Below are positions 51,735 to 62,284 of a stretch of 64,000 bases of DNA, piece after piece. Both the position numbers and the translations under genes were made by a program. The notes beneath the pieces were generated by a model. That model made no database searches. It had not been told where the DNA came from and saw nothing but the letters and a program-made list of their open reading frames with translations. Position 1 is the stretch's first letter. The number at the start of each line of letters is the position of its first letter. Origin of the DNA: Bacillota bacterium (lineage in GTDB: Bacteria; Bacillota; Clostridia; Acetivibrionales; JAEXSP01). Location: the NCBI GenBank assembly GCA_023453795.1, contig JAEXSP010000027.1, forward strand, positions 6,018-70,017. The letters run 5' to 3'.

Positions 51735-51771
51735 CAGTATACCACCACTATTAAGGTTGGATAGTATACTG
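51735..51771. promoter_or_regulatory. Inverted repeat in the divergent sigma/UvrA2 promoter region
   Basis: CAGTATAC (51735-51742) and GTATACTG (51764-51771) form a perfect 8-bp inverted repeat with a 21-base gap. TATACT (51765-51770) could be a -10 box for the UvrA-like gene. MerR regulators act on dyads in the promoter spacer, and a MerR gene follows the UvrA-like gene, so this is a candidate site. Confidence 0.4.
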
Positions 51772-51808
51772 TTCTTGTTTATACAAGGATTTGAGGGGTG
51801 ATAAAAAT

Positions 51809-54337
51809 ATGTATATAAATATTAAAGGCGCGAAAGAAAATAATTTAAAGAACATCGATTTGCAGATTCCCAAGAATAAGCTGATTGTATTCACAGGACT
51901 GTCAGGCAGCGGTAAATCAACTCTGGCACTGGAAACTCTGCAAAGGGAATGCCAGAGGCAGTATATGGAATCCATGGGAATGACGATGGATATCGGAAGC
52001 AAGCCGAAGGTTGATTATATTGAGGGCTTGTCTCCCGCTATATCGATCAACCAGCATCACACGAGCAATAATCCGCGTTCGACAGTAGGTACTGTTACCG
52101 AAATTTCCGCTTACCTCCGGGTTTTGTTCGCCAAGCTGGGTGAAAGACCATGCCCTCACTGTGGTAATATAATCGTCCAAAACTACAATGAAGAGGCCTT
52201 TTCCGTGTATTCAGAAATGCCGGATCAGGATACGGACGGTGCTGAGTTGTATGAGCAGATGCTTCCATGTCCCCATTGCGGCAGACTGGTTGCTGAGCTG
52301 ACAGCAAGTCATTTCTCCTTTAACAAACCACAGGGAGCCTGTTCTGTATGTAAGGGAATCGGGGTTGTAAACTCGCCTGATATTAGTCTTCTGATCGATA
52401 AAATCAGAAGCATAAGGGAATTTGCCATCAAAGGCTGGGATCAGGTATATATCGACAGATACGGGGCTTCCATGATTCAGGCTGCGAAGTATTATGGCTT
52501 TGAAATGGGTATTGACACTCCTGTCTCTGAATATAATGACGTCCAGAAGGACCTGCTTCTATATGGTGTTCTGAGTAAACAGTTTCAGGAACGTTTTCCG
52601 GATATTGCTCCGCCTAAAACCGTTCCTGAAGGGCGGTTTGAAGGAGTCGTTACCAATCTTATGAGAAGGTATATGGAAAACAGTTCTGCAAGTGCTAGGC
52701 AAAGACTTGAGAAGTTTTTGCTCCGTCAGGAATGTCCGGAGTGCAAGGGGATACGCTTCAGAAAGGAAACGCTTGAAGTAAAGGTTGGAGGCAGTAATAT
52801 AAAGCAGCTGCTGTCCATGTCCCTCACGGGTGCAAACGAATGGTTGAAAGGGCTTCCGGGTTTTATTTCACAGGAGGCATCAGATATTGTGCGACAGGTT
52901 GTTGATGATCTGCAGCGCAGAATTGACAGGATTATAGATGCAGGTGCCGGATATTTGAGTCTTGACCAGCCTGCTGCTTCCCTTTCGGCAGGAGAATGGC
53001 AGCGCATCAAGCTGGCTTCTGTTCTTGGAAGCGGTCTGACCTGCGTGCTATATGTACTGGATGAGCCGACGTCGGGCCTTCATTCCAGAGATACCGGAAA
53101 AATCATAGAGGTTTTAAAGCGGCTGCGGGATATGGGAAATACGGTTATTGTAATTGAGCATGATTTGGAACTTATGAAAGCTGCAGATCATATCATCGAT
53201 TTCGGCCCCGGCGCAGGAAAGCAAGGCGGTCAGATTGTAGCCTGCGGAACAGCGGGAGAAATCGCAAGCTGTGATGCCTCGATTACAGGCAGATACCTTA
53301 AGAACAGCACTTATCAGTTGAAACGCAGGAAGCTTCAGGGCAGTAATAGTTATGTAAACATTAATAATGCCGCAGTAAACAATCTGAAAAACATAAATGT
53401 CGATATTCCTCTTGGGCGGTTTGTTACGGTTACCGGTGTCTCAGGCAGCGGCAAATCCAGCCTGATCTTCGGAGTTCTGGCAGAGGCTTCAGAAGCTTAT
53501 TTTCATCAGCCGAAGAATAACAGGAGACATGACATTTCAGGCTTGGAGAACCTTAACGATGTAATTATGATAAACCAGCAGTCAATCGGGCGTTCCGAAC
53601 GTTCAAACGCAGCAACCTATACCGACCTTTTTTCTGATATCCGTGATCTATTTGCCTCACTGCCGGAAACAAAAGTAAACGGCCTTTCAGCCAAGGACTT
53701 CTCATATAATGTGGCCGGAGGCAGATGCGAAAAATGTCAGGGTACAGGCAAGTTATCCGTCTCCATGCATTTTCTGCCGGATGTGGAGGTCGTTTGTCCT
53801 GTTTGCCGGGGCAAACGCTACAGGAAGCCGGTTCTGGATATTAAATTCAGGGGGCACAATATTTCGGACATTTTGGAATTAAGTATTGATGAAGCAGTAG
53901 AACTGTTTTCAGGTAAAAAGGACATCCTTTCAAAACTAAAAATACTGCAGGAGGTAGGGCTGGGGTATCTGGGTCTGGGACAGTCAACAGCAACCTTATC
54001 CGGCGGGGAAGCACAGAGGCTGAAGCTGGCTAAGGAGCTTTCCGGGAGCAGCGGTGTGAAGGCAATGTACCTTTTTGACGAACCGACTACCGGACTTCAC
54101 CCCCATGATGCAGGCAGGCTTGTAAACATATTTGACAGGCTGGTGAGATTGGGAAACAGTGTAGTTGTTATCGAACACAACGCTGAAATGATACTGGAAT
54201 CGGACTGGGTCATTGATCTCGGACCGGAGGGAGGAAACGAAGGTGGTGAAATTGTAGCTCAGGGGACACCGGAGGAAATCATGATGAATCCACGCTCCTG
54301 TACTGGCAAAGTGCTGTCGGAGCTTTACAAACGATAA
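51809..54337 (+). CDS. UvrA-like (UvrA2/DrrC type) ABC ATPase
   Basis: 842 residues from ATG 51809 after GAGGGGTG. True UvrA has about 940 residues. Two ABC modules: Walker A GLSGSGKSTL and GVSGSGKSSL, signatures LSAGEWQRIKLA and LSGGEAQRLKLA, and Walker B regions VLDEPTSGLH and LFDEPTTGLH. Zinc-finger cysteines are present (CPHCG, CEKCQGTG, CPVCRGKRY). The UvrB-binding insertion between the first Walker A and zinc module is missing, as in UvrA2 proteins linked to resistance against DNA-binding antibiotics. The gene is followed by a MerR regulator. Likely a DNA-lesion or drug-tolerance protein that does not replace UvrA in excision repair. Confidence 0.9.
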   Translation: MYINIKGAKENNLKNIDLQIPKNKLIVFTGLSGSGKSTLALETLQRECQRQYMESMGMTMDIGSKPKVDYIEGLSPAISINQHHTSNNPRSTVGTVTEISAYLRVLFAKLGERPCPHCGNIIVQNYNEEAFSVYSEMPDQDTDGAELYEQMLPCPHCGRLVAELTASHFSFNKPQGACSVCKGIGVVNSPDISLLIDKIRSIREFAIKGWDQVYIDRYGASMIQAAKYYGFEMGIDTPVSEYNDVQKDLLLYGVLSKQFQERFPDIAPPKTVPEGRFEGVVTNLMRRYMENSSASARQRLEKFLLRQECPECKGIRFRKETLEVKVGGSNIKQLLSMSLTGANEWLKGLPGFISQEASDIVRQVVDDLQRRIDRIIDAGAGYLSLDQPAASLSAGEWQRIKLASVLGSGLTCVLYVLDEPTSGLHSRDTGKIIEVLKRLRDMGNTVIVIEHDLELMKAADHIIDFGPGAGKQGGQIVACGTAGEIASCDASITGRYLKNSTYQLKRRKLQGSNSYVNINNAAVNNLKNINVDIPLGRFVTVTGVSGSGKSSLIFGVLAEASEAYFHQPKNNRRHDISGLENLNDVIMINQQSIGRSERSNAATYTDLFSDIRDLFASLPETKVNGLSAKDFSYNVAGGRCEKCQGTGKLSVSMHFLPDVEVVCPVCRGKRYRKPVLDIKFRGHNISDILELSIDEAVELFSGKKDILSKLKILQEVGLGYLGLGQSTATLSGGEAQRLKLAKELSGSSGVKAMYLFDEPTTGLHPHDAGRLVNIFDRLVRLGNSVVVIEHNAEMILESDWVIDLGPEGGNEGGEIVAQGTPEEIMMNPRSCTGKVLSELYKR

Positions 54338-54403
54338 ACATTTACTGCATCAAGAAGTAAGGTATAATATATTTACGGAAATAAAGGGAGAGGAGGCGGT
54401 TAT

Positions 54404-55150
54404 CTGAAAACTTATAAAACTTCCCAGATAGCAAAACTGATAGGAGTTCATCCCAATACCATAAGGTTTTATGAGGAGATGAAGCTGCTTCCTGTAATAC
54501 CCAGAACCGAAAATGGTTATCGTGTATTCAACGACAGGCATATCAAACAGCTTCGGCTGCTTCGGACAGCTTTCCGGTCTGAAATTATCAGCAGCAGGTT
54601 AAGACAGGAAGTATTTGAGATTGTTAAGACAGCGGCTGAGGATGATATTGACGGGGCATATCAAGGCACACAGAAGTATTTGGTGCATCTTAGGGAAGAA
54701 AAATCGGGAGCGGAAGAGGCAATCCGAATCACTCTTGATATCATTGGCAATAGTCTGGAAGCGAGCGAAACTGATATATACCGCAGCAGGATTGAAACAG
54801 CAGGAATACTTGGCATCACTGCGGATGTTTTGCGTGATTGGGAAAGAAATGGTCTGATCCGTGTACCGAGGAATTCCAGCAGGCACAGAATATATGGGTT
54901 AAAAGAGATGAACCGGCTCAAAATAATCCGTACCCTCAGAAATGCTCACTATTCCATGATGTCTATCCTGCGTATGCTGAACCGCCTGGACAATGGAGAA
55001 ACCAATATCAGAGAGATCATAGATACGCCCGGTGAAGAGGAAGATATCGTTTGCGCCGCCGACCGATATATTACAGCACTGAGCATGGCAGAAAAGGACG
55101 CGTTGGAAATGCTGGATATTCTTGATTCCATTCGGGAAAACAAAAAATGA
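54404..55150 (+). CDS. MerR-family regulator with duplicated HTH, apparent CTG start
   Basis: About 248 residues. The N-terminal MerR helix-turn-helix is complete only if translation begins at CTG 54404 (KTYKTSQIAKLIGVHPNTIR, then FYEEMKLL). AGGAGG lies seven bases upstream of that CTG, and a stop lies in frame at 54365 with no ATG, GTG or TTG between. A start at ATG 54479 would delete most of the HTH. The second half (about 125-195) holds another MerR-like HTH (GILGITADVLRDWERNGLIR). It lies 67 bases after the UvrA2-like gene and probably regulates it, perhaps through the inverted repeat at 51735. Confidence 0.75.
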   Translation: MKTYKTSQIAKLIGVHPNTIRFYEEMKLLPVIPRTENGYRVFNDRHIKQLRLLRTAFRSEIISSRLRQEVFEIVKTAAEDDIDGAYQGTQKYLVHLREEKSGAEEAIRITLDIIGNSLEASETDIYRSRIETAGILGITADVLRDWERNGLIRVPRNSSRHRIYGLKEMNRLKIIRTLRNAHYSMMSILRMLNRLDNGETNIREIIDTPGEEEDIVCAADRYITALSMAEKDALEMLDILDSIRENKK

Positions 55151-55167
55151 ACAATAGCTTAATAATA

Positions 55168-55199
55168 AACAATCTCCTTAAGGGGGTTGTTTTTGTTTT
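55168..55199 (+). terminator. Rho-independent terminator after the MerR gene
   Basis: AACAATCTCC (55168-55177) pairs with GGGGGTTGTT (55182-55191, two G-T pairs) around a TTAA loop, followed by TTTGTTTTC. The rest of 55200-55413 is AT-rich leader for the giant gene, with no promoter I can define with confidence. Confidence 0.75.
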
Positions 55200-55413
55200 C
55201 TTCAAAAACAATCTGTCCTATTCTTTAACACTAACAATTTATAAATATATATGCTTCGATTTTACATCAAAGTAAAATTTGTCTCAGATGGTTATATATT
55301 GGCTGTTAAAACAGAAAAATGGCATTATGGGTATTGATGACAAATAAAATGTCATATATAATACTCATAACAATGGAAAAGAATTAATAATATGGTGTAA
55401 AAGGGGCATATAA

Positions 55414-58400
55414 ATGAGGAAAGTAATAAAAGGCTGTATTTCTGTAGTTTTATGTATTGCGGTAATGGTAACAAGTTATGCGGTACCCGTCAATATTTTT
55501 TCCAGTACTGCAGCGGCTGAATCCAGAGGAATAGTTGGAGATTTGGATGGCGATGGTGTAATAACAGGTATAGATTTTGCATTGATAAAGCAGTATTTAG
55601 TCGGGATGATTAAGGACTTTCCGGTGGAGGACGACCTATGGGCCGGAGATTTGGACGGAAGCGGAACAATTGATGCTTTGGATTTTGCTTTAATGAAGCA
55701 ATACCTGCTAAAAATGATTAAAGGTTTTCCGAAAGAACAGCCTACTGTACCTACCAACTTAACCTGTACAAGGAAAACGATGTCTTTGTTGGATCTGAAA
55801 TGGGACTCTTCAACAGACAATAGCGGACAAGCATGTACATATGATATTCATTTGAAAAGCTTGGCGGATGGTCATAAATCGGTATTTTCGACGGGTATGG
55901 TGCAGACCTCAATATTTGGATTAAACCCTGATACCTCATATGAAATTTTAGTATATGCGAAGAGTGTGTCAGGAAATGTTTCAACAGCCAGCAATTTATT
56001 AACAGTTAAAACAAATAGTTTAGCTGAAGATACTGTTAACGCACAGACATTGCAGCTGAATGTACCGCTGGCTGGTTCTATAAATAAGGTAGATTTTATA
56101 TATTACAATTTTACACCTTCAGCGAACGGGACATATGATTTCTTTACAACTGGTTCGGATGGAACCTGCGGTAAATTGTATGATAAAAATGGAGCAATGC
56201 TGGCTTATAAGAATAGTGACATTTCTAATTTTAAAATCTCATATAAACTAAAAGCAAATCTTACATACTACTTAATGGTAAGCTTAAGTGATTGGAATCA
56301 GTCACGGAGTTTTAATGTAAACGTAACAAAACAGCCACAAGCTAGTGAACCTGTATTCAGTCTTGCATCGGGTAGCTATGGTACATCCCAAATGCTCGCA
56401 ATCAGCTGTAATACTCCCGACGCTAAGATTTATTATACAATAAATGGAAACACACCTACAGAAAATGATTCTGTATATACTGTTCCAATACAAATAAACG
56501 GAAATATTACAATAAAAGCCTATGCGGTTCTGAATGGCATTCTGGACTCGGAAGTAAGCAGTGCAGTTTATACCATAGCGCCAAAAATGGACATGCCTGC
56601 AATTTATCCGGATACAGGCACGTATCATAATCCGGTTTCGGTAACTATAGGTTCTCTGACTTCAGGAGCAATCATAAGGTACACACTGGACGGAACAACA
56701 CCTACATCAATTTCGGCAAAATTCAGCGGACCAATTACCATAACAAATAGTGCAACTCTAAAAACATATGCATCGATGCCTGGAATGACTGATTCTGATA
56801 TAGCTAGCGCAACATATACAATAATACCCAAAATTGAAGCTCCGGTTATTACAGGTGTATCAAACGGGGATGTCTATCTGGCAGCAGTGACTCCAGTCTG
56901 GAATGATATTACCGGAGCCTCAATAACCGCGACATTAAACGGTTCTCCATATACCCGCGGAACCCCTGTTGGTGCCGAGGGGGTATATACATTGATTGTA
57001 AAAGCTGAAGCAAACGGAATGACAAATCAGGCAGCTGCTGTATTTGCTGTTACATCTGAATCTGTAAGCTCTGTGAAAGTAAACGGTCAGGAGGAATTCA
57101 AGAATGCACTGGTAAATAATTTAGCTGTTAAGGGAAAACAACTTATAATAACTTATAAGGGTGATACATCAAATATACCTCAACTGATTGAAGCTGCGGT
57201 AAAAGATGCACTGGCAACAGACACTGATAAATATAAAGTCAAAAGTTACAGCTATAATTACGGTGGATATCAAGGAAATGCAATGATCCTTCTATCTTTT
57301 GTATATGAAGATCCGGAACAAGGAGTTAGTACAATTGAAGAAATCAAAACAAAGCTGATAGAAGGCTTAATAGTTAAGTCTACACTGATATCTCTTAAGT
57401 ACTCCGGTGACATGACTGATTTTTCTAATAAATTAGATGCCTTAATAAATGCTGCAATAAATGAAGAGCCAAACAAGTATGAAGTATCTAATTGGCATGC
57501 TGCATATAGTGGGTATGAAGGATATGTCTCGGTTAAAGTCAGTTTTCAATATAAGCAGATTGAAGGAATAAGCACTATTGAAGGGATACAACCCAAACTT
57601 GTTGAAGGCTTGAAAGCAAACTCGGATCAAATTTCCGTAACTTATACCGGAGATACTGCCGATCTGGCCAATAAGTTAAATGAACTACTGGCTTCAACAT
57701 TAAACGGCGATCCTAACGGATATAATGTTTCTTCCAGGGGCTTCATCATTCAAGGAGAGACAGGCAAATTAACAATTGTGTTTACCTTCAAGTATTACAG
57801 CGAGCCAACAGAGACGGTCAACACGATTGACGAAATCAAAGCAAAGCTGATAGAAGGCTTAATAGCCAAGACAACAAAAATAACGCTGAAGTACACAGGA
57901 GATAGCACTGATTTAAGCAGCAAGCTGAGTGAAATGTTATCCTCTGTATTAAACGGGGATGAAAACAGGTATTACATAGCAACGGCAAATACCAGTACGG
58001 ATGGGACCGCAGGCGATATTACCGTCTCGTTTGCATTAACATACAAAACAATACCGACTCAGCAGGCAGATGCAGAGGCTGCTTCTCCGGACGAGCTTAA
58101 GAGTGTATTAACCGAATACTTAGATAGTTGGACAGCCGATTTCAAAATACTTTACAAAGGTGATACCGCCAATATAGAAGATACCGTTAAAAATACTTTG
58201 CAGGAGATTTTGGACAACGATTCTTATTTGAAACATTCAATATCATACAGCATTAAATGTGTTTTATCTGAACAGACAGCCCTGATAGAATTTAATGTGA
58301 AATATGCTACATCAAAGAGTCAGGAAGAATATATAAACAAAAAAATTAATTTGATTATTTCCGACATAATTAGTCCCGAAATGAATGTTCATGAGAAGGA

Positions 58401-61400
58401 AAAGGCAATCCACGATTACATACTGCTGAATGTCGATTATGATTACAGCTTTAAAAACAATAATGCATATACCGCTTTATACTATGGGAAGACAATCTGC
58501 AACGGTTATGCATTGCTAACCTATAAAATGCTAAAGGCTGCCGGAATAGACAACACCATAGTGAGCGGACAAGCAGGCGGAGGTTCGCACGCATGGAATC
58601 AGGTTAATATTGGCGGCAAATGGTATAACCTGGATTGCACATGGGATGATGCCGACTTTGTTACCGACTATTACAAATACTATAACCTTACGAACGATCA
58701 AATGGCAGCTGATCATACATGGGATACAAGTACAGGAAAAGCCTGTACAACGGATTACCGTATTGAATTGAATGATTTGGCCTCTGACCCTGATATAAAA
58801 AGTTTGCTATCATCGCTGAAGGATACGGAAGGAGATTTCGGGGTTCATGATCCCCAGCCGTCCATAGGTGTTCAGTTCCTGTACAATGACATCCTTCTTA
58901 AGGAAGGAGAAACATCAGACCTTTTATTTGACACAGAAATTCCTGATAACCTAGACAGCGAAATACAGTGGATCAGCAGTGATTCATCGGTAGCGGATGT
59001 GATAGGGGGAACTCTAATTGCAAAGAAAGCAGGACATGCTTTCATAACAGCAAGATTTAAAAATAACACAGGCTATTCGGATATTTGTTCCGTTGAGGTT
59101 CTTCCGTTCGACTCAGGCAGCGGCAAAACCTTTCAGGCACTGGAACAAAGTAAGCTGAGTGTATTTGACGGTCAATCAGCAAAGCCTGTCGTCAATATAT
59201 TCGGGGACGGTGACGTAAATGCAAATACAACCGTAACCGATTGCTATAATGACCTTAACGGCAAAGTTGACATGATCGGACATCCTATAGAAATAAAAAC
59301 GACCTCTCAGTTTGATTGGGCAGAAATAGGCTTCAAGGTCGATGACAGCATAGATGCTGCAGGGCTGAATGATCTGACTATATGCTGGTACGATGAAGCA
59401 AATAATATAATAGTGCCGCAGGCAACAAGGATAGACTACGAAAACAAGATCATTTATGCTACGGTATCGCATTTCAGCAAATATTATCTTACCTATAAGA
59501 AAAGTACAAATAAAAAGCAGATTAATATTGTTTGTGTAGTGGATACAAAATTTGCAACACAAGATAATGTTGAAAATTCGGTAGCAATCGCAAAAAGTAT
59601 GATAAATTCTTTGATTAGTAAAAATGAATATAACATTAATGTATATTGCATTGATACAACCAAAGACAATGTGCAATACTTTACCAGCAAACAAGTGGCT
59701 GATACAGACGCTCTTTTCAAAAACTTGAGCAGTGCTGAAAATATGGAGATTACAAGCGATAATAAAGCAGAAGCCGAAAATATAGTACAAAATAAAATGC
59801 AGCTTGGAAGTAATATTTTGAACAATGATGCTGCTGCAAAGCCTTTAAAGAACGGTAGAAATCATAATTTTGTAATAGGATTCCTTAATGGATACTGGTA
59901 TTATACGGAAAATAAAGATGATGATAGTTTAAATCAAGAAAAAAGACCAATCGCCAGATTCCCCAATAATAACACGGCGTTGCTTGTATGTGACAACAGC
60001 ATATACTTTAAAGGAAAACTATATAATAAATCTTCAACCGATATAAAAAATGTCTTGTCGGATGTTATTACAAGCATATTTGAGATAAATAATACGGTAA
60101 AGCCTCAAGAAGTTAAAATAATGCAGAATGGCACAGTAATAGATACTTATGGAAACATAATAATCGCAAATGACAGCTATTCGATGGATGATGCAGTTGA
60201 AAGGCATGTAACGGATTATTCGGGAAAAATTCTAGTTGGCACATTTAGTGCTACCGGTGAGGAATTTCTTGCAACATACGATGATGTTGTGATATGTTCC
60301 TCTGCATACGATATTGATAGTAAACTGCAAAGCTTGGAGAAAACAAACTACGATCGGATAACTATTGGTGTTGATGGGATAACCTTTTATACTGAGATAC
60401 CTGGAGCATATGGATTAAAACAATGGGGAAATGTGAACAGGTTAAGTGATTTGGTTAAGTTGGATGGAAATAAACCATCTGGTGATCCATATGATGAAAA
60501 CCTGAGTGATACAGACCCAGACTATAATATGGATTCAGACATTTCCGATGAATTAATGAGAGAACTTGACAGCATGGATCCAATGGATTCAGAAGCAGAT
60601 TTGGTGCAAAATTTAATAAATTGTGGGTATACTGACTTAGATACACTAGTTGTACCAATAGCAAGCACCGTGCCAAGCATCAAAAAAGCTCATTATGGAG
60701 AAAAAAGTCCGAATGTTTTTCTCATACAACTAACGTTACAAAAAATGGGGTACTGGACGGATTATTCCTATTCTGCAACTGGACTTTTCGGGAAAGTAAC
60801 GAAGGCATCCCTGATTAATTTTCAGAAAAATGCCATGCATTTAACTGATAATGACTTATATGATAGTAAAGGGCAGTATGTTGGTTGCGGACCAAAGACA
60901 GCAGCGGCATTATCTAAATTATATGATAAATATGTAAAGAACCATAATTGGGTAGGCTGGAATGAAACTATGACACCGGGAAGTCCATATAAAAGAGTGC
61001 CTCCACCATACGGAAATCAGGGGCCGGGTATTGCAGAGATTAGAGTACTACATGTATATACTAATAAGGTTGTTCTTAGCTTGAACTATCCGAATTCCAC
61101 CGACCCCGACAATACTTTAGAAATATATAAAACGATAACCAAACAAAGAATAGGAATATATACGCAAATGCGTAATATTCAGCAGGATATCGCTGGTTTG
61201 GATGCAGGAACAGAGTATAAGTTTGTAATGAAATGGGACGGGGGATCAAAAGAGGTTAGTGCTACAACTCAGGGGACGAGTAATGATACTGGTCCAATTG
61301 CAAATGTTAAGTTGCATACAGATAGCTATGGTGATATAAATAAAGTCATTACATTAAAAAATGGCAAAGTAATTGTTAATATAGTCGATAAGGCTTTAGG

Positions 61401-62262
61401 TGCAGATGAGTACATTGATGCAAGCAAAGCAAAAAAAACATTTGAGGACGCATTGGATTCATATGATACCATTACACTTGCAGCCGCAATAGGTGCACAA
61501 AAATGGATAGATAAAGTTATTAGTGATCACAATGAGTTTCCGGAGTTTGCATGGATTGAGCCTAAAACACCTGAATATTATGTATGGGCGTATGTAAAAA
61601 TGCAAGCTAATATCGGATATCTTGTGGCTCATGATAAATTGGACAAGTTAATTTTAGACTTATGCGGTGTAGCTATGCTAACATATGAAACAGTGGGCTT
61701 AGCTGCAAAAATTAGAGCGTTACCTATTGGCAGAACTGTTGTAATTGATGATATAGCACTAAAGACGGTGGCAGAAGCCTTATCGAAATTGAGATTTAAG
61801 ACTGGATATATAGACCACTTAAAGACTGTTATAAGTTTCGATAGGAATGCAACCAAAGGAATTGTTGGTGGACACAATTTTACTGAGTTTAAGAATTATT
61901 TTAGAAATGTTGAAGGTTTGGCAGATTCAGAATTTATTGAATCGATAGTTCCTCATCCGAATTTTAAAGGAATATATGAGGTTACATACAAAGTTCCACT
62001 GAAAGATGGGACAGGAGCTATAATTCCAGGACAATACAAAATATTTAAAAATCCTAAAACTGTTTACGACCCAAGTATTATATCTGATGCAGATATGGTA
62101 AAATGGGGAGAAGAAGCAATGAGGAATGGCATTGTAAATGGAACTATAGATGGAACTAAAATAACAGGAACAGCATCGAATGGATTAAAGTTTGAAGGTT
62201 GGATTGATAGTGCAATTACAGATGCCACTGAAGTGAAAAATTTCTATCCGATTATAAACTAA
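55414..62262 (+). CDS. Giant dockerin-bearing multidomain protein with C-terminal EndoU/CdiA-type toxin domain
   Basis: 2282 residues. A signal peptide (1-35) is followed by a complete type I dockerin (42-104: GDLDGDGVITGIDFALIK, GDLDGSGTIDALDFALMK). Then come an fn3-like domain (about 111-200), two chitobiase-C-like modules (about 313-470), five repeats of about 80 residues (553-966) and a transglutaminase-like domain (about 985-1110) with Cys1029, His1059 and Asp1074. After it lie an Ig-like module (about 1142-1232), a VWA-like region (about 1367-1635), a PG_binding_1 domain (about 1759-1839) and an fn3-like segment (1869-1952). A pre-toxin region precedes the end domain (about 2146-2282), which has KGIVGGHN (His2154), KTVYDP and a final NFYP, as in CdiA/EndoU-type toxins. 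A small immunity-like gene follows. Toxicity is inferred. Confidence 0.85.
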   Translation: MRKVIKGCISVVLCIAVMVTSYAVPVNIFSSTAAAESRGIVGDLDGDGVITGIDFALIKQYLVGMIKDFPVEDDLWAGDLDGSGTIDALDFALMKQYLLKMIKGFPKEQPTVPTNLTCTRKTMSLLDLKWDSSTDNSGQACTYDIHLKSLADGHKSVFSTGMVQTSIFGLNPDTSYEILVYAKSVSGNVSTASNLLTVKTNSLAEDTVNAQTLQLNVPLAGSINKVDFIYYNFTPSANGTYDFFTTGSDGTCGKLYDKNGAMLAYKNSDISNFKISYKLKANLTYYLMVSLSDWNQSRSFNVNVTKQPQASEPVFSLASGSYGTSQMLAISCNTPDAKIYYTINGNTPTENDSVYTVPIQINGNITIKAYAVLNGILDSEVSSAVYTIAPKMDMPAIYPDTGTYHNPVSVTIGSLTSGAIIRYTLDGTTPTSISAKFSGPITITNSATLKTYASMPGMTDSDIASATYTIIPKIEAPVITGVSNGDVYLAAVTPVWNDITGASITATLNGSPYTRGTPVGAEGVYTLIVKAEANGMTNQAAAVFAVTSESVSSVKVNGQEEFKNALVNNLAVKGKQLIITYKGDTSNIPQLIEAAVKDALATDTDKYKVKSYSYNYGGYQGNAMILLSFVYEDPEQGVSTIEEIKTKLIEGLIVKSTLISLKYSGDMTDFSNKLDALINAAINEEPNKYEVSNWHAAYSGYEGYVSVKVSFQYKQIEGISTIEGIQPKLVEGLKANSDQISVTYTGDTADLANKLNELLASTLNGDPNGYNVSSRGFIIQGETGKLTIVFTFKYYSEPTETVNTIDEIKAKLIEGLIAKTTKITLKYTGDSTDLSSKLSEMLSSVLNGDENRYYIATANTSTDGTAGDITVSFALTYKTIPTQQADAEAASPDELKSVLTEYLDSWTADFKILYKGDTANIEDTVKNTLQEILDNDSYLKHSISYSIKCVLSEQTALIEFNVKYATSKSQEEYINKKINLIISDIISPEMNVHEKEKAIHDYILLNVDYDYSFKNNNAYTALYYGKTICNGYALLTYKMLKAAGIDNTIVSGQAGGGSHAWNQVNIGGKWYNLDCTWDDADFVTDYYKYYNLTNDQMAADHTWDTSTGKACTTDYRIELNDLASDPDIKSLLSSLKDTEGDFGVHDPQPSIGVQFLYNDILLKEGETSDLLFDTEIPDNLDSEIQWISSDSSVADVIGGTLIAKKAGHAFITARFKNNTGYSDICSVEVLPFDSGSGKTFQALEQSKLSVFDGQSAKPVVNIFGDGDVNANTTVTDCYNDLNGKVDMIGHPIEIKTTSQFDWAEIGFKVDDSIDAAGLNDLTICWYDEANNIIVPQATRIDYENKIIYATVSHFSKYYLTYKKSTNKKQINIVCVVDTKFATQDNVENSVAIAKSMINSLISKNEYNINVYCIDTTKDNVQYFTSKQVADTDALFKNLSSAENMEITSDNKAEAENIVQNKMQLGSNILNNDAAAKPLKNGRNHNFVIGFLNGYWYYTENKDDDSLNQEKRPIARFPNNNTALLVCDNSIYFKGKLYNKSSTDIKNVLSDVITSIFEINNTVKPQEVKIMQNGTVIDTYGNIIIANDSYSMDDAVERHVTDYSGKILVGTFSATGEEFLATYDDVVICSSAYDIDSKLQSLEKTNYDRITIGVDGITFYTEIPGAYGLKQWGNVNRLSDLVKLDGNKPSGDPYDENLSDTDPDYNMDSDISDELMRELDSMDPMDSEADLVQNLINCGYTDLDTLVVPIASTVPSIKKAHYGEKSPNVFLIQLTLQKMGYWTDYSYSATGLFGKVTKASLINFQKNAMHLTDNDLYDSKGQYVGCGPKTAAALSKLYDKYVKNHNWVGWNETMTPGSPYKRVPPPYGNQGPGIAEIRVLHVYTNKVVLSLNYPNSTDPDNTLEIYKTITKQRIGIYTQMRNIQQDIAGLDAGTEYKFVMKWDGGSKEVSATTQGTSNDTGPIANVKLHTDSYGDINKVITLKNGKVIVNIVDKALGADEYIDASKAKKTFEDALDSYDTITLAAAIGAQKWIDKVISDHNEFPEFAWIEPKTPEYYVWAYVKMQANIGYLVAHDKLDKLILDLCGVAMLTYETVGLAAKIRALPIGRTVVIDDIALKTVAEALSKLRFKTGYIDHLKTVISFDRNATKGIVGGHNFTEFKNYFRNVEGLADSEFIESIVPHPNFKGIYEVTYKVPLKDGTGAIIPGQYKIFKNPKTVYDPSIISDADMVKWGEEAMRNGIVNGTIDGTKITGTASNGLKFEGWIDSAITDATEVKNFYPIIN

Positions 62263-62284
62263 TAAACAAATAGGAGTGAGTTAA

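Noticed and set aside
59176..59790. A 204-residue minus-strand frame inside the giant gene
   Set aside because: Antisense to the VWA-like part of a continuous 2282-codon frame, with no start signals; the text is typical of reversed coding sequence.
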